This document shows, in pieces, positions 37,578 through 45,028 of a DNA stretch of 64,000 nt. The notes beneath the pieces are model-generated. The model did not search any database. It saw only the letters and a list, made by a program, of their open reading frames with translations, and was not told the DNA's origin. How positions within the stretch are numbered: position 1 is the first letter of the stretch; every line of letters starts with the position of its first letter. A program made the translations under genes and the position numbers. The stretch covers positions 887,670 through 951,669 of the forward strand of contig JXCB02000001.1 of NCBI GenBank assembly GCA_000828075.3, written 5' to 3'. This stretch comes from Tolypothrix campylonemoides VB511288 (GTDB lineage: Bacteria > Cyanobacteriota > Cyanobacteriia > Cyanobacteriales > Nostocaceae).

Positions 37578-37700
37578 GGCATTCTGACTTACAAAGTCAA
37601 AAGTTATAACTTTTTAGTTGATTACAGCTGCGGCACAGTCCCGGAATTTCACCGGACTTTCCCGACTCCAAGTGTGTGTAGTTTAGCATGGGATAATACC
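37578..37700 (-). promoter_or_regulatory. Cobalamin riboswitch (B12 element) upstream of cobG
   Basis: On the minus strand the core reads CGGGAAAGTCCGGTGAAATT, then CCGGGACTGTGCCGCAGCTG and TAAT. It ends with AAGTCAGAATGCC. This is the B12-box consensus with its P4-P6 arms. GGTATT (37695-37700) can pair with AATGCC (37578-37583) to close the element. It should repress cobG, cobH and cobI when adenosyl- or methylcobalamin is abundant. It is compact, at about 123 bases. cobL diverges from the other side, and its start at 37745 leaves little room for the promoter of this transcript. Confidence 0.85.
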
Positions 37701-37744
37701 TTTACCTCTTTTTGGTAAATCTTCTTAATTCCATCAGTCGCTAC

Positions 37745-38950
37745 ATGCACAAATGGTTATCAGTGGTCGGTATTGGTGAGGATGGGCTATCGGGATTGAG
37801 TGCGATCGCCTGTTCTCTTGTTGAGCGTGCAGAAGCGATCGTCGGGGGAAAACGCCATCTCGCCATGCTACCACCAGACGACCCGCGCGAGAAACTCATC
37901 TGGACTTCCCCCATCAGTGATTCGATAGAAGAAATTGTCCGTCGTCGGGGTCAGTCTGTCTGCGTATTGGCAAGTGGTGATCCCATGTGCTTTGGTATCG
38001 GTGTCACCCTCACCCGCAAGATTCCGATTTCTGAGATGACTATCATCCCCGCACCGTCATCCTTCAGTCTCGCTTGTGCCCGACTGGGATGGTCACTCAC
38101 TGAAGTAGAGACATTAAGTTTAAACGGTCGTCCCCCTGCACTCATTCAAGCTGCCATCTACCCGAAAGCACGTCTATTAATATTAAGTGAAGGGAAGGAA
38201 ACCCCGGCAATTGTGGCTGATATATTGACAAATCGTGGTTTTAGTGGTAGCAAAATTACAGTTTTGGAACACATGGGCGGTTCTCAGGAACGAATTATCT
38301 CAGGGACAGCCGCGTCATGGACGACAAAAGAACTGGCTGATTTAAACACTATCGCTGTAGAGTGTATTGCTGATGCTGGAGTCGTGCCGTTACCTCGGCT
38401 CGCAGGATTGCCGGATGACGCTTATCACCATGATGGACAGCTCACCAAGCGTGAAGTGCGGGCAATAACACTATCGGCTTTGGCTCCCACACCGGGACAG
38501 TTATTGTGGGATGTGGGTGCTGGATGTGGTTCCATTGGTATTGAGTGGATGCGGAGTCATCCTCGATGTCGGGCGATCGCCATTGAGCAAAACTCCACCC
38601 GACTCCAATATATTGCTGACAACGCCGCCGCCCTTGGTACACCTTATTTACAAATTGTTGCAGGCAAAGCTCCCGCTGCACTGAAAGACTTGCCTCAACC
38701 AGACGCCATCTTTATCGGCGGTGGTGCAACAACAGAAGGTTTGTTTGAGGTTTGTTGGGAAGCATTGCCTCCGGGTGGGCGTTTTGTTGCCAATGCAGTC
38801 ACAGTTGAAAGTGAACAGAAGCTGTTGCAATGGCACAATCAAGTAGGGGGGGAGTTGATTCGTGTTGCTGTGCAAAGGGCTGCTCCCATCGGTGGATTTT
38901 TGGGATGGAAGCCGATGGTGCCTGTAACGCAGTGGATGGTGGTGAAGTAG
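37745..38950 (+). CDS. cobL: Precorrin-6Y C5,15-methyltransferase (CbiE-CbiT fusion)
   Basis: 401 residues from ATG 37745 (MHKWLSVVGIGEDGLSGLS). A TTG 11 codons earlier extends the frame but adds no conserved residues. The CbiE domain (about 1-200) has ASGDPMCFGIG. The CbiT domain (about 205-400) has the SAM motif LLWDVGAGCGSIGIEW and carries out C15 methylation with decarboxylation. It diverges from cobG. The last about 40 codons are duplicated at 42718-42847, after a block of accessory genes. Confidence 0.93.
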   Translation: MHKWLSVVGIGEDGLSGLSAIACSLVERAEAIVGGKRHLAMLPPDDPREKLIWTSPISDSIEEIVRRRGQSVCVLASGDPMCFGIGVTLTRKIPISEMTIIPAPSSFSLACARLGWSLTEVETLSLNGRPPALIQAAIYPKARLLILSEGKETPAIVADILTNRGFSGSKITVLEHMGGSQERIISGTAASWTTKELADLNTIAVECIADAGVVPLPRLAGLPDDAYHHDGQLTKREVRAITLSALAPTPGQLLWDVGAGCGSIGIEWMRSHPRCRAIAIEQNSTRLQYIADNAAALGTPYLQIVAGKAPAALKDLPQPDAIFIGGGATTEGLFEVCWEALPPGGRFVANAVTVESEQKLLQWHNQVGGELIRVAVQRAAPIGGFLGWKPMVPVTQWMVVK

Positions 38951-38958
38951 TTAGAAGC
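38829..38958 (+). repeat. Direct repeat, left copy (3' end of cobL)
   Basis: From AATGGCACAATC to GTAGTTAGAAG, this tail of cobL recurs at 42718-42847 with about nine differences in some 130 bases. The two copies are in the same orientation and enclose the mCpol/TA/DUF4926 genes. Confidence 0.9.
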
Positions 38959-39043
38959 AAACATCTATACCGCCCTTAGCAATGAGTATCCGTAGGGTAT
39001 TCCATAATAGAATTTATGGTGACAAGAAGAATTCGGAGATAAC

Positions 39044-39424
39044 GTGTCTGACAACTTACTAATGTGTATAGGCGATGGTGACAATATAGGTGATGTAATT
39101 GATTTTTATTTACTTTCACAAAATCTTGAAGAAGCTAGCAAATTTTCATTACAGGTAAAAGCAGCTATTGAACATATAGCAGAGCTAGCCAAGGATGAAA
39201 TTAATGCTTCTGTAGTTTACGTAGCTGGTGATGATATATGTTTCATGGTTCCAGCGAATTTGAATATTATGAATAGTCTAGTTTCCTATTCAGAATTTTT
39301 TCTTGTAAGTACTGGAAAAACTATGTCGTTTGGTGTAGGGAAAACATCTGTTGAAGCATTAATTTCTCTAAGAAAAGCAAAAGTTTCAGGCAAAGGTCGC
39401 GTGGTTACTTTTGGAGATAATTAA
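39044..39424 (+). CDS. Minimal CRISPR polymerase (mCpol) domain protein, Panoptes OptS-like
   Basis: 126 residues, GTG start with GGAG five bases upstream. It is a lone palm domain of the Cas10/GGDEF nucleotide cyclase fold. The first metal motif is IGDGDNIG at 9-16 and the second is VYVAGDDICF at 57-67 with the GDD turn. The end FGVGKTSVEALISLRKAK followed by GKGRV matches the last helix of Cas10-like cyclases. Nothing else is attached, which is the definition of mCpol. mCpol enzymes are known to make cyclic nucleotide signals, and in Panoptes antiphage systems the signal restrains a membrane effector until phage factors remove it. The next gene starts two bases after the stop and encodes such a membrane protein. 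Family call is strong; the system name is an inference from the pair. Confidence 0.8.
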   Translation: MSDNLLMCIGDGDNIGDVIDFYLLSQNLEEASKFSLQVKAAIEHIAELAKDEINASVVYVAGDDICFMVPANLNIMNSLVSYSEFFLVSTGKTMSFGVGKTSVEALISLRKAKVSGKGRVVTFGDN

Positions 39425-39426
39425 AA

Positions 39427-40215
39427 TTGAATAATTTATATATTTTTGTAACTACTGATAGACCTGATCAATATCTTAATTCAGTTGTTCATTGTATTGA
39501 ACGAGGGACTAACCGTATAGTATTGCTGCAGGTCGAAGATAGCAAGACTGAGCAAGTTCAACTTAACCTACTTCGTACCAATGTTTATAACTTGCTTCAA
39601 AACCTTTCTAAAGGCTTTTACAAATACTACACTGGTCTTCGTAAAGAAACAATAGTTCCACTAGATACCGAATATAGTCCTGATGAGCTTTCTAAACTCA
39701 AAGCTAAATATATTTTTTGCCTAACAGATAATATTAAATGGGAGGTTGAAAGAATTCAATACCTTGAATTAAGACAGTACATATCCTCTATTTCTAGAAA
39801 GAACAAAAATGCGATTATTGATGTTACATCTGTATCCAAGGTTTATATAGGAGATATTTTTGCGTGTTCCCTACTTGAGAATATTAGCAAATTATGTACT
39901 TTTGAATTATTAATCAAGCCAGATTTTGATAAACCCTGGAACACTCTTATTCATGAGTTAGAGGAAGGAAAACAGTACAAATACACTAATTTGGTTGAAA
40001 CACCCATTTTCAAAGAGAGTACTAAAGCCATTTTGATTAGGACAACGCCCTTGTTAGTTTCAGTGAGTGGTACTGTTTTATTTGTTGCTTTAGCTCTTGC
40101 CACAACTTTTATTTTTGGTTCAAGTGGTGCATTTGCCCAAGCTATGAGTACTGTTGGAACAGCATTAGGAATTATTTCTTTTTTCCTCATATATTTTCCT
40201 GTACGCGGTAAATAG
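39427..40215 (+). CDS. Putative mCpol-linked effector: CARF-like sensor plus two TM segments
   Basis: 262 residues. It starts at TTG 39427, with GGAG at 39413-39416 inside the end of the mCpol gene, so the two are co-translated. No usable ATG lies near. Residues 1-165 alternate strands and helices like a CARF/Rossmannoid nucleotide sensor: NLYIFVTTDRPDQYLNS, NRIVLLQVED and AIIDVTSVSKVYIGDIFACS. The latter resembles the D-x-T-x-x-x-K segment of CARF proteins. A short linker leads to two hydrophobic segments at about 209-230 and 238-258, ending in VRGK. I infer a cyclic-nucleotide-gated membrane-damaging effector (OptE-like). It could also be a variant effector type not yet described. Confidence 0.65.
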   Translation: MNNLYIFVTTDRPDQYLNSVVHCIERGTNRIVLLQVEDSKTEQVQLNLLRTNVYNLLQNLSKGFYKYYTGLRKETIVPLDTEYSPDELSKLKAKYIFCLTDNIKWEVERIQYLELRQYISSISRKNKNAIIDVTSVSKVYIGDIFACSLLENISKLCTFELLIKPDFDKPWNTLIHELEEGKQYKYTNLVETPIFKESTKAILIRTTPLLVSVSGTVLFVALALATTFIFGSSGAFAQAMSTVGTALGIISFFLIYFPVRGK

Positions 40216-40314
40216 AGAGTATCGTTATCGGTGGGGCGATTGCGTGTTCTGCAGGAGAAGCACTATCATATAGGTTTACGTTATTTACCCATTCAGGGGC
40301 ATTAAGGTTTCAGT

Positions 40315-40635
40315 GTGAAAATTCCAGCAGATGCAATTATTCCAGACGACAAACTAACCCGCTATCTGCTGGTATACAAAGTAAGAAACGATAAATCGAA
40401 GTTTCTAGCGCAGGCTGGATTCACTCAAGAAAATCCTGAAGCATTACGGGCAGCTATTGAGTCACTTGCTGAGTCAGTCGAAGCTGTGGAAGATGGAACT
40501 AATGAATATGGCATCTTCTATCGTGTTGAAGGAGATTTGCTCGGCATTAATGGAATTAACTTGTCAGTTGTTACAATTTGGCTACAGCGACAAAGTGACG
40601 GCGTTCTTTCAGTTTGTCACCCTCAAACCTCGTAA
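40315..40635 (+). CDS. DUF6883-like protein
   Basis: 106 residues, GTG start. MKIPADAIIPDDKLTRYLLV, then SKFLAQAGFTQENPEALRAAIE, fits the small DUF6883 fold found alone and in polymorphic toxin tails. No catalytic residues can be named. It is followed 11 bases later by a DUF4926 gene; such pairs recur in cyanobacteria. About 35 bases of its 5' part reappear at 47934-47968. The biochemical role is unknown, and a toxin or immunity function is only suggested by company. Confidence 0.6.
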   Translation: MKIPADAIIPDDKLTRYLLVYKVRNDKSKFLAQAGFTQENPEALRAAIESLAESVEAVEDGTNEYGIFYRVEGDLLGINGINLSVVTIWLQRQSDGVLSVCHPQTS

Positions 40636-40646
40636 GGAGTCTCGCC

Positions 40647-40895
40647 ATGACGCTTGAGTTGTATAAGGAGGTTGCTTTAACTCTCGACTTAAGCGAGCAC
40701 CAGCTTAGAGCGGGTGATATTGCAACGTTAATTGATTTTGTTCCTCATCCGACTGGTGGAGAAGACGGGTGTGTACTGGAGGTATTCAACGCAGTGGGTG
40801 AGTCAATTGCTGTGGTTACTGTTCCAGTATCTGCTGTTGAAGCGTTACGTGCCGATGAAATTCTAAGTGTACGTTCTCTACCACAAGCCAGTTGA
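40647..40895 (+). CDS. DUF4926 domain protein, copy 1
   Basis: 82 residues from ATG 40647, which follows AAGGAG. YKEVALTLDLSEHQLRAGDI and GCVLEVFNAVGESIAVV have the beta-barrel pattern of DUF4926 (a small SH3-like protein commonly downstream of DUF6883). An upstream in-frame ATG at 40614 lies inside the previous gene and is less likely. Two further copies lie at 41578 and 42857. Function is unknown. Confidence 0.75.
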   Translation: MTLELYKEVALTLDLSEHQLRAGDIATLIDFVPHPTGGEDGCVLEVFNAVGESIAVVTVPVSAVEALRADEILSVRSLPQAS

Positions 40896-41015
40896 TGTAC
40901 TGCGCTTAATTGGTGCGGCAGATCGCGGTTGCATTAGGGTTGTCAATGGGGCGATGTTGCACTCCTATCATCGCTGTTACACTGTGAGCAGAATTCAAGA
41001 TTCTGCATATTAGCG

Positions 41016-41243
41016 ATGCGTTCAATAGAGCAACTAACACAAGAAGTCCTATCTTTGCCCAGTGAATCAAGGGCACTCCTAGCTGAGAAGCTGGTAGAAA
41101 GCTTGGAATTCGATACTGATCCAGCAATTCACGCAGTTTGGACTACAGAGGCAAAAAGACGGCGAGATGAAGTCCGAAGCAGTACTGTCCAACCAATTCC
41201 TGGGGAAGAAGCGTTAGCTCACGTAAGGCAACTACTTGAGTAA
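41016..41243 (+). CDS. Addiction-module antitoxin (TIGR02574-type)
   Basis: 75 residues. IEQLTQEVLSLPSESRALLAEKLVESLE is the conserved start of the putative addiction-module component family, which pairs with RelE/ParE toxins. The C-terminal half (RRRDEVRSSTVQPIPGEEAL) is the usual toxin-binding tail. The stop overlaps the start of the toxin gene (TAATG at 41241-41245). That toxin is broken, so the antitoxin is an orphan. Confidence 0.85.
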   Translation: MRSIEQLTQEVLSLPSESRALLAEKLVESLEFDTDPAIHAVWTTEAKRRRDEVRSSTVQPIPGEEALAHVRQLLE

Positions 41244-41535
41244 TGAAGTATGTATTTCATCCTGAGGCGCTGAGTGAGTATGCTGAGGCTGTTCAATATT
41301 ATGCAGAGCAACGTACTGAGGTAGCGTAGGCTTTATTGATGCAGTTGAGGATGCAATCTACCGAATTAGAGACTCTCCAACTTGATGGCGCGTCATTGAT
41401 GAGGATATTCGGCGATGTCTGACGCGAAAATTTCCATATGGAATTCTTCATACAATCGAGCAAGACTACATCCTCATTTTGGCTGTGATGCATTGCAGTC
41501 GAGAGCCTGGATATTGGAAGAGTCGCACACAGTAG
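41243..41535 (+). pseudogene. ParE/RelE-type toxin, decayed
   Basis: From ATG 41243 the frame reads MKYVFHPEALSEYAEAVQYY, then AEQRTEVA and a stop. The family continues in the next frame at about 41330 (GFIDAVEDAIYRIRDSPT), has a TGA, and continues with WRVIDEDIRRCLTRKFPYGI and EQDYILILAVMHCSREPGYW to the TAG at 41533-41535. At least one frameshift and one nonsense codon therefore separate it from a working toxin. All the expected family segments are still readable, so the decay is recent. Confidence 0.85.
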
Positions 41536-41577
41536 AAACAGTTCCAGTCTAGCACTGTCCTCGTAAGGAATCTCACC

Positions 41578-41826
41578 ATGACGCTTGAGTTGTATAAGGA
41601 GGTTGCTTTAACTCTCGACTTAAGCGAGCATCAGCTTAAAGCGGGTGATATTGCAACGTTAATTGATTTGGTTCCTCATCCTACTGGTGGCGAAGATGGC
41701 TGTGTACTGGAGGTATTCAACGCAGTGGGTGAGTCAATTGCAGTGATTGCTGTTCCAGTATCTGCTGTTGAAGCGTTACGTGCCGATGAAATTCTGAGTG
41801 TACGTTCTCTAGCACAAGCCAGTTGA
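41578..41826 (+). CDS. DUF4926 domain protein, copy 2
   Basis: 82 residues, nearly identical to copy 1 at 40647 (for example DFVPHP versus DLVPHP and VVTVPVSAV versus VIAVPVSAV). The similarity runs past the stop: GGTGCGGCAGATCGCGG after copy 1 and GGTGGGGCAGATCGCGG after copy 2. This shows that a unit of about 320 bases was duplicated. TAAGGAATCTCACC precedes the start. No DUF6883 gene precedes this copy. Confidence 0.75.
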   Translation: MTLELYKEVALTLDLSEHQLKAGDIATLIDLVPHPTGGEDGCVLEVFNAVGESIAVIAVPVSAVEALRADEILSVRSLAQAS

Positions 41827-41981
41827 TGTACTGCCCTTGATTGGTGGGGCAGATCGCGGTTCCATTAGGGTTGTCAATGAGGCGTTGGCGTAGCCTCTCC
41901 TTTGGAGACTCGCTTCTTCCGTAGGGGAAGCACTATGATAAAAGTACAGATTTTGGTTCTGTCTGTGTATGACCCAGTGAA

Positions 41982-42362
41982 TCACCGAACTACACGCATA
42001 TCGAGAGACAAACCGAGAGTTGCCCAAATCTGATCGGTCGTCAAAACCGAAACATCAAGCCGCATTCCCAAACTCAAACAAGCGCGGTCGCCCAAAGACA
42101 GACCAGCCTGTCGAGTTTGCAACCACAATCTCCCCGCCATCTGGGCATCTTCAGGAGTAAACGGAGCGATGATCAGCCCCAACGCCTCCAAATCCTCTCG
42201 CATTCCATCTATCACTACACCCGCAGCCACAGATTTCTGCACCACCTCAGCCCAATTCACACTCGAAATCACCGACTCAGTCAGCACGACTTCAACGGCT
42301 TCACTTCCAGGCTCATCCTGCAAATAAGCAAGCAAAGCAGACGCATCCAAAACCACCGTCAT
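41982..42362 (-). CDS. vapC: PIN-domain toxin VapC
   Basis: 126 residues with the PIN acidic tetrad: VVLDASALLAYL (first Asp), the Glu of NWAEVV, the Asp in LSLGDRACLSL and the Asp in VLTTDQIWA. PIN toxins cleave RNA, often initiator tRNA or rRNA. It lies downstream of, and overlaps by four bases, an AbrB-type antitoxin gene. The catalytic residues are all present, so the module is probably active. The pair points opposite to its neighbours. Confidence 0.9.
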   Translation of the reverse strand: MTVVLDASALLAYLQDEPGSEAVEVVLTESVISSVNWAEVVQKSVAAGVVIDGMREDLEALGLIIAPFTPEDAQMAGRLWLQTRQAGLSLGDRACLSLGMRLDVSVLTTDQIWATLGLSLDMRVVR

Positions 42363-42625
42363 GCGCCCATTTCCCGCTTGGCTTCCTCGCGTCGTTCCGC
42401 GATCAACTCATCCGCCAGACTTATCCCTTTCGGCAGTTGTGAAAACCGAGCTTTCAGGCGCTGTTTAATCGCCTCCTGCTTTTCCAAAATCAGCCGCCCC
42501 TCTTCAGGACGAGCGACTAGCGTATCTCCCTCCTCAAAACCTAACAGCCGCCGCAGAGCAGCAGGAATCACCAAACGCCCTTGGCGACCCAGATGGACTT
42601 CAACATATTTAGATGATTCGACCAT
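42359..42625 (-). CDS. vapB: AbrB-type antitoxin VapB
   Basis: 88 residues. HLGRQGRLVIPAALRRLLGFEEGD is the swapped-hairpin AbrB/MazE DNA-binding domain. The C-terminal helix (KQRLKARFSQL...DELIAERREEA) would wrap the toxin. It is the first gene of the pair, and the complex probably represses its own promoter, which lies at about 42625-42700. Confidence 0.9.
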   Translation of the reverse strand: MVESSKYVEVHLGRQGRLVIPAALRRLLGFEEGDTLVARPEEGRLILEKQEAIKQRLKARFSQLPKGISLADELIAERREEAKREMGA

Positions 42626-42717
42626 AGATCCAATTTTTATGCCACATTGAATCTATATGTGCCATAAAAATGAAGTTTGTGGCAATAGTTAGTTATATCC
42701 AGTGTCCAGCCAGGGCA

Positions 42718-42847
42718 AATGGCACAATGAAGTAGGCGGGGAGTTGATTCGCGTTGCTGTGCAACGGGCTGCTCCCATCGGTGGGTTTTTGGGATGGAAG
42801 CCGATGGTGCCGGTGACGCAGTGGATGGTGGTGAAGTAGTTGGAAGG
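42718..42847 (+). repeat. Direct repeat, right copy (cobL 3' fragment)
   Basis: Non-coding copy of the cobL tail (38829-38958), differing at about nine positions and including the stop codon context GTGAAGTAGTT. It runs straight into GGAAGGAGTCTCGCCATG of the third DUF4926 copy. Its substitutions show it is not a recent assembly duplication. Confidence 0.9.
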
Positions 42848-42856
42848 AGTCTCGCC

Positions 42857-43072
42857 ATGACGCTTGAGTTGTATAAGGAGGTTGCTTTAACTCTCGACTT
42901 AAGCGAGCATCAGCTTAAAGCGGGTGATATTGCAACGTTAATTGATTTGGTTCCTCATCCTACTGGTGGAGAAGACGGGTGTGTACTGGAGGTATTCAAC
43001 GCGGTGGGTGAGTCAATTGCTGTGGTTGCTGCTGCAAGTTCTGCTATTGAACCGTTGCCGATGAAATTCTGA
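42857..43072 (+). pseudogene. DUF4926 copy 3, C-terminally frameshifted
   Basis: From ATG 42857 it matches copies 1 and 2 for about 55 residues. Near 43054 four bases are missing (GAACCGTT-GCCGATG against GAAGCGTTACGTGCCGATG). The frame then ends at PLPMKF instead of continuing ADEILSVRSL. The product would be about 71 residues. A frame open from 42794 uses cobL-tail sequence in another register and is not a real N-terminus. Confidence 0.8.
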
Positions 43073-43175
43073 GTTTTTACGTCTTTTCAAACCAGAATTT
43101 ACTTGTTGCAACCCCACGAAATCCTGTTTTTTCGTCATAATTCTCAAGACTGAATCGGTGTTCTAGTAGGGACTA

Positions 43176-43718
43176 TTATGTTCCCGCACGAGAGCGAATA
43201 TGATCGGGTATATGATGGCGATCGCCTAATATTTCTAACAAAGGACCATGAACGTCAAATTTAACCATACTTACCGACGCGACCAAAATATTCACCCGAT
43301 AGCGATAGCGTCCCAAATCAATTCCTAATAAACTGCAAAGCATAATCCGAATCGTGGCTTTATGGGATACTACTAAAACATTACCTTGGGGATGTCTTTC
43401 TTGAATTTCAGCAATGACAGGCATAGAACGGTTAGCAATATCTACCGCAGTTTCTCCACCTAGTGGTGCATTCCAAGCGGGTTCTGTCAACCATTTTACA
43501 TAGTTTTCTGCATAATTCTCTTGAGCAAACGATTTACTCTTAGTTTCCCATTCGCCGTAACTACCTTCTCTAAGTCCGTCACGCAACTGCATATCCATAC
43601 CAATAGCATCACACAATGGCTTAGCAGTTGCAATTGTGCGCTTCATCGGGCTAACATAAACCGCTTCCCACTTCAATTTTTGATAAACATCGGCTCTAGT
43701 GAGTGATTGGGTACCCAA
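43176..43718 (-). pseudogene. Histidine phosphatase family protein, N-terminally truncated
   Basis: 180 residues match the phosphoglycerate-mutase-like family: VYVSPMKRTIATAKPLCDAIG, GSYGEWE and NVLVVSHKATIRIML with the second catalytic His. The N-terminal R-H-G motif that holds the nucleophilic histidine is absent, as is the strand before it. The frame starts at TTG 43718, inside the 5' end of the opposite-strand GT gene. Without the nucleophile it should be inactive. I judge it a fragment left by a rearrangement. Confidence 0.75.
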
Positions 43719-44943
43719 TATCCTAAAATTTTATCAAGAGCAGGGCGGTTTACCCGATGCTATGACTGCTCACTACGGCGATGGGGGACTGTGCGGCGTT
43801 CTGATTGAGGAGGAGACAGGCATACCTTTCACCTTTACTGCTCATTCTCTCGGTGCCCAAAAGATTGACAAACTAGAGGTGATTCCAGAGAATTTGGCGC
43901 AAATAGACGAGCAATTCCAGTTCAGATACCGCATCATAGCTGAACGCCTGAGCATGAATCGCTCAGCTATTAATATCACCAGTACACGACAAGAACGCTT
44001 TGAACAGTACTCTCACCCTGTCTATCGTGATGCAGTGGATGTAGACAACGACAACCGCTTTGCGGTGATTCCACCAGGAGCAGATTTTTCCATCTTCGGT
44101 GCCGAGGCGCGTTCCGAAAACGAGGAAGCTATTTACCAGTTCATTCAGGAGCGATTGGCACGGGACATTGCAGAGTCACGTCGGGATTTGCCCGCTATCG
44201 TGGCATCCAGTCGGTTAGAGCTTAAAAAAAACGTATTAGGGCTAGTGCAAGCCTTCGCAATGAGTCAAACGCTTCAGGAACGAGCTAACTTGGTGCTGCT
44301 TACAGGGGGACTGGACGATCCGCTGCGAGAGAAGGCTAGCGACGACGTAAGCGAAGAGGTATTAGCCCCCATCCGGGAAGTGGTCGAAGAAAAGAACTTA
44401 TGGGGCAAGATTAGTGCCTTTGGCTTGTCAGAACAAGGACAAGAAGCACTGGCTGCAACTTATCGGTTTATGGCTAAACGGCGATCGCTATTTGCGCTGA
44501 CTGCGCTCTATGAACCCTTTGGCTTGGCTCCCTTAGAAGCGGCGGCTGCCGGGTTGCCAGTGGTAGCAACTCAGAACGGTGGTCCCAGCGAGAGCCTGCG
44601 AAAAGGAGATACCGAATATGGCGTACTCGTTGATCCGGAAGACCCAGCTGATATTGCACGAGGCTTGGAGCGGTTGCTATGCGATGAAAAAGAGTGGGAG
44701 TATTTTGCTCAGGCTGGTCAGCAACGGGTACTGAAGACCTACACCTGGGAAAGTACCGCCGAGAACTACCTGACCCTGATCGAGCAGATGGTTTCCTCAC
44801 CACAGGCACGCAGTCGGGATCAACTCCTGCCAATTCATCCCTACTTCCGTAATCCACAACTGCAGACGGATGTTTCGTTGGAAGAATTGAGCCACCTTTA
44901 CTTTGGGTCTGAGCAAAAAGTATTAAGTACACCTAGCGCTTAA
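43699..44943 (+). pseudogene. GT4 glycosyltransferase (sucrose-phosphate synthase-like), N-terminally truncated
   Basis: 414 residues. It matches the GT4 family from AHYGDGGLCGVLI and FTAHSLGAQKID onward, with ASSRLELKKNVLGLVQAF and the catalytic EPFGLAPLE motif near 275. The usual first about 90 residues, including the G-G-x-x-x-Y-V acceptor loop, are missing. An in-frame stop lies five codons before GTG 43699. It could still be translated, but the acceptor half of the enzyme is incomplete. Its 5' break coincides with that of the phosphatase fragment on the other strand. Confidence 0.7.
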
Positions 44944-45028
44944 TAAGGGTTCCCAAATCCTGAACCCATTCATCTTAAAGTTGCCGCTCCCGCTAACAAG
45001 GTTCGTAAACACGCGAAGGACATTAGGT

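Noticed and set aside
37508-37582. N-terminal 25 codons of CobG from ATG 37582
   Set aside because: They encode the riboswitch closing strand and expression platform. A GTG with a strong Shine-Dalgarno lies at 37507, where homology begins.
39044-39424. GGDEF diguanylate cyclase call for the 126-residue protein
   Set aside because: There is no GGDEF/GGEEF turn. The GDGDNIG plus GDD layout and the minimal length fit the Cas10-like mCpol better.
42794-42856. Upstream extension of the third DUF4926 copy
   Set aside because: This stretch is cobL-tail DNA read in another register. The real ATG with its ribosome site is at 42857.
38950-43200. CRISPR array near the mCpol gene
   Set aside because: No regularly spaced repeats with unique spacers were seen. 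Repeats here are gene duplications.
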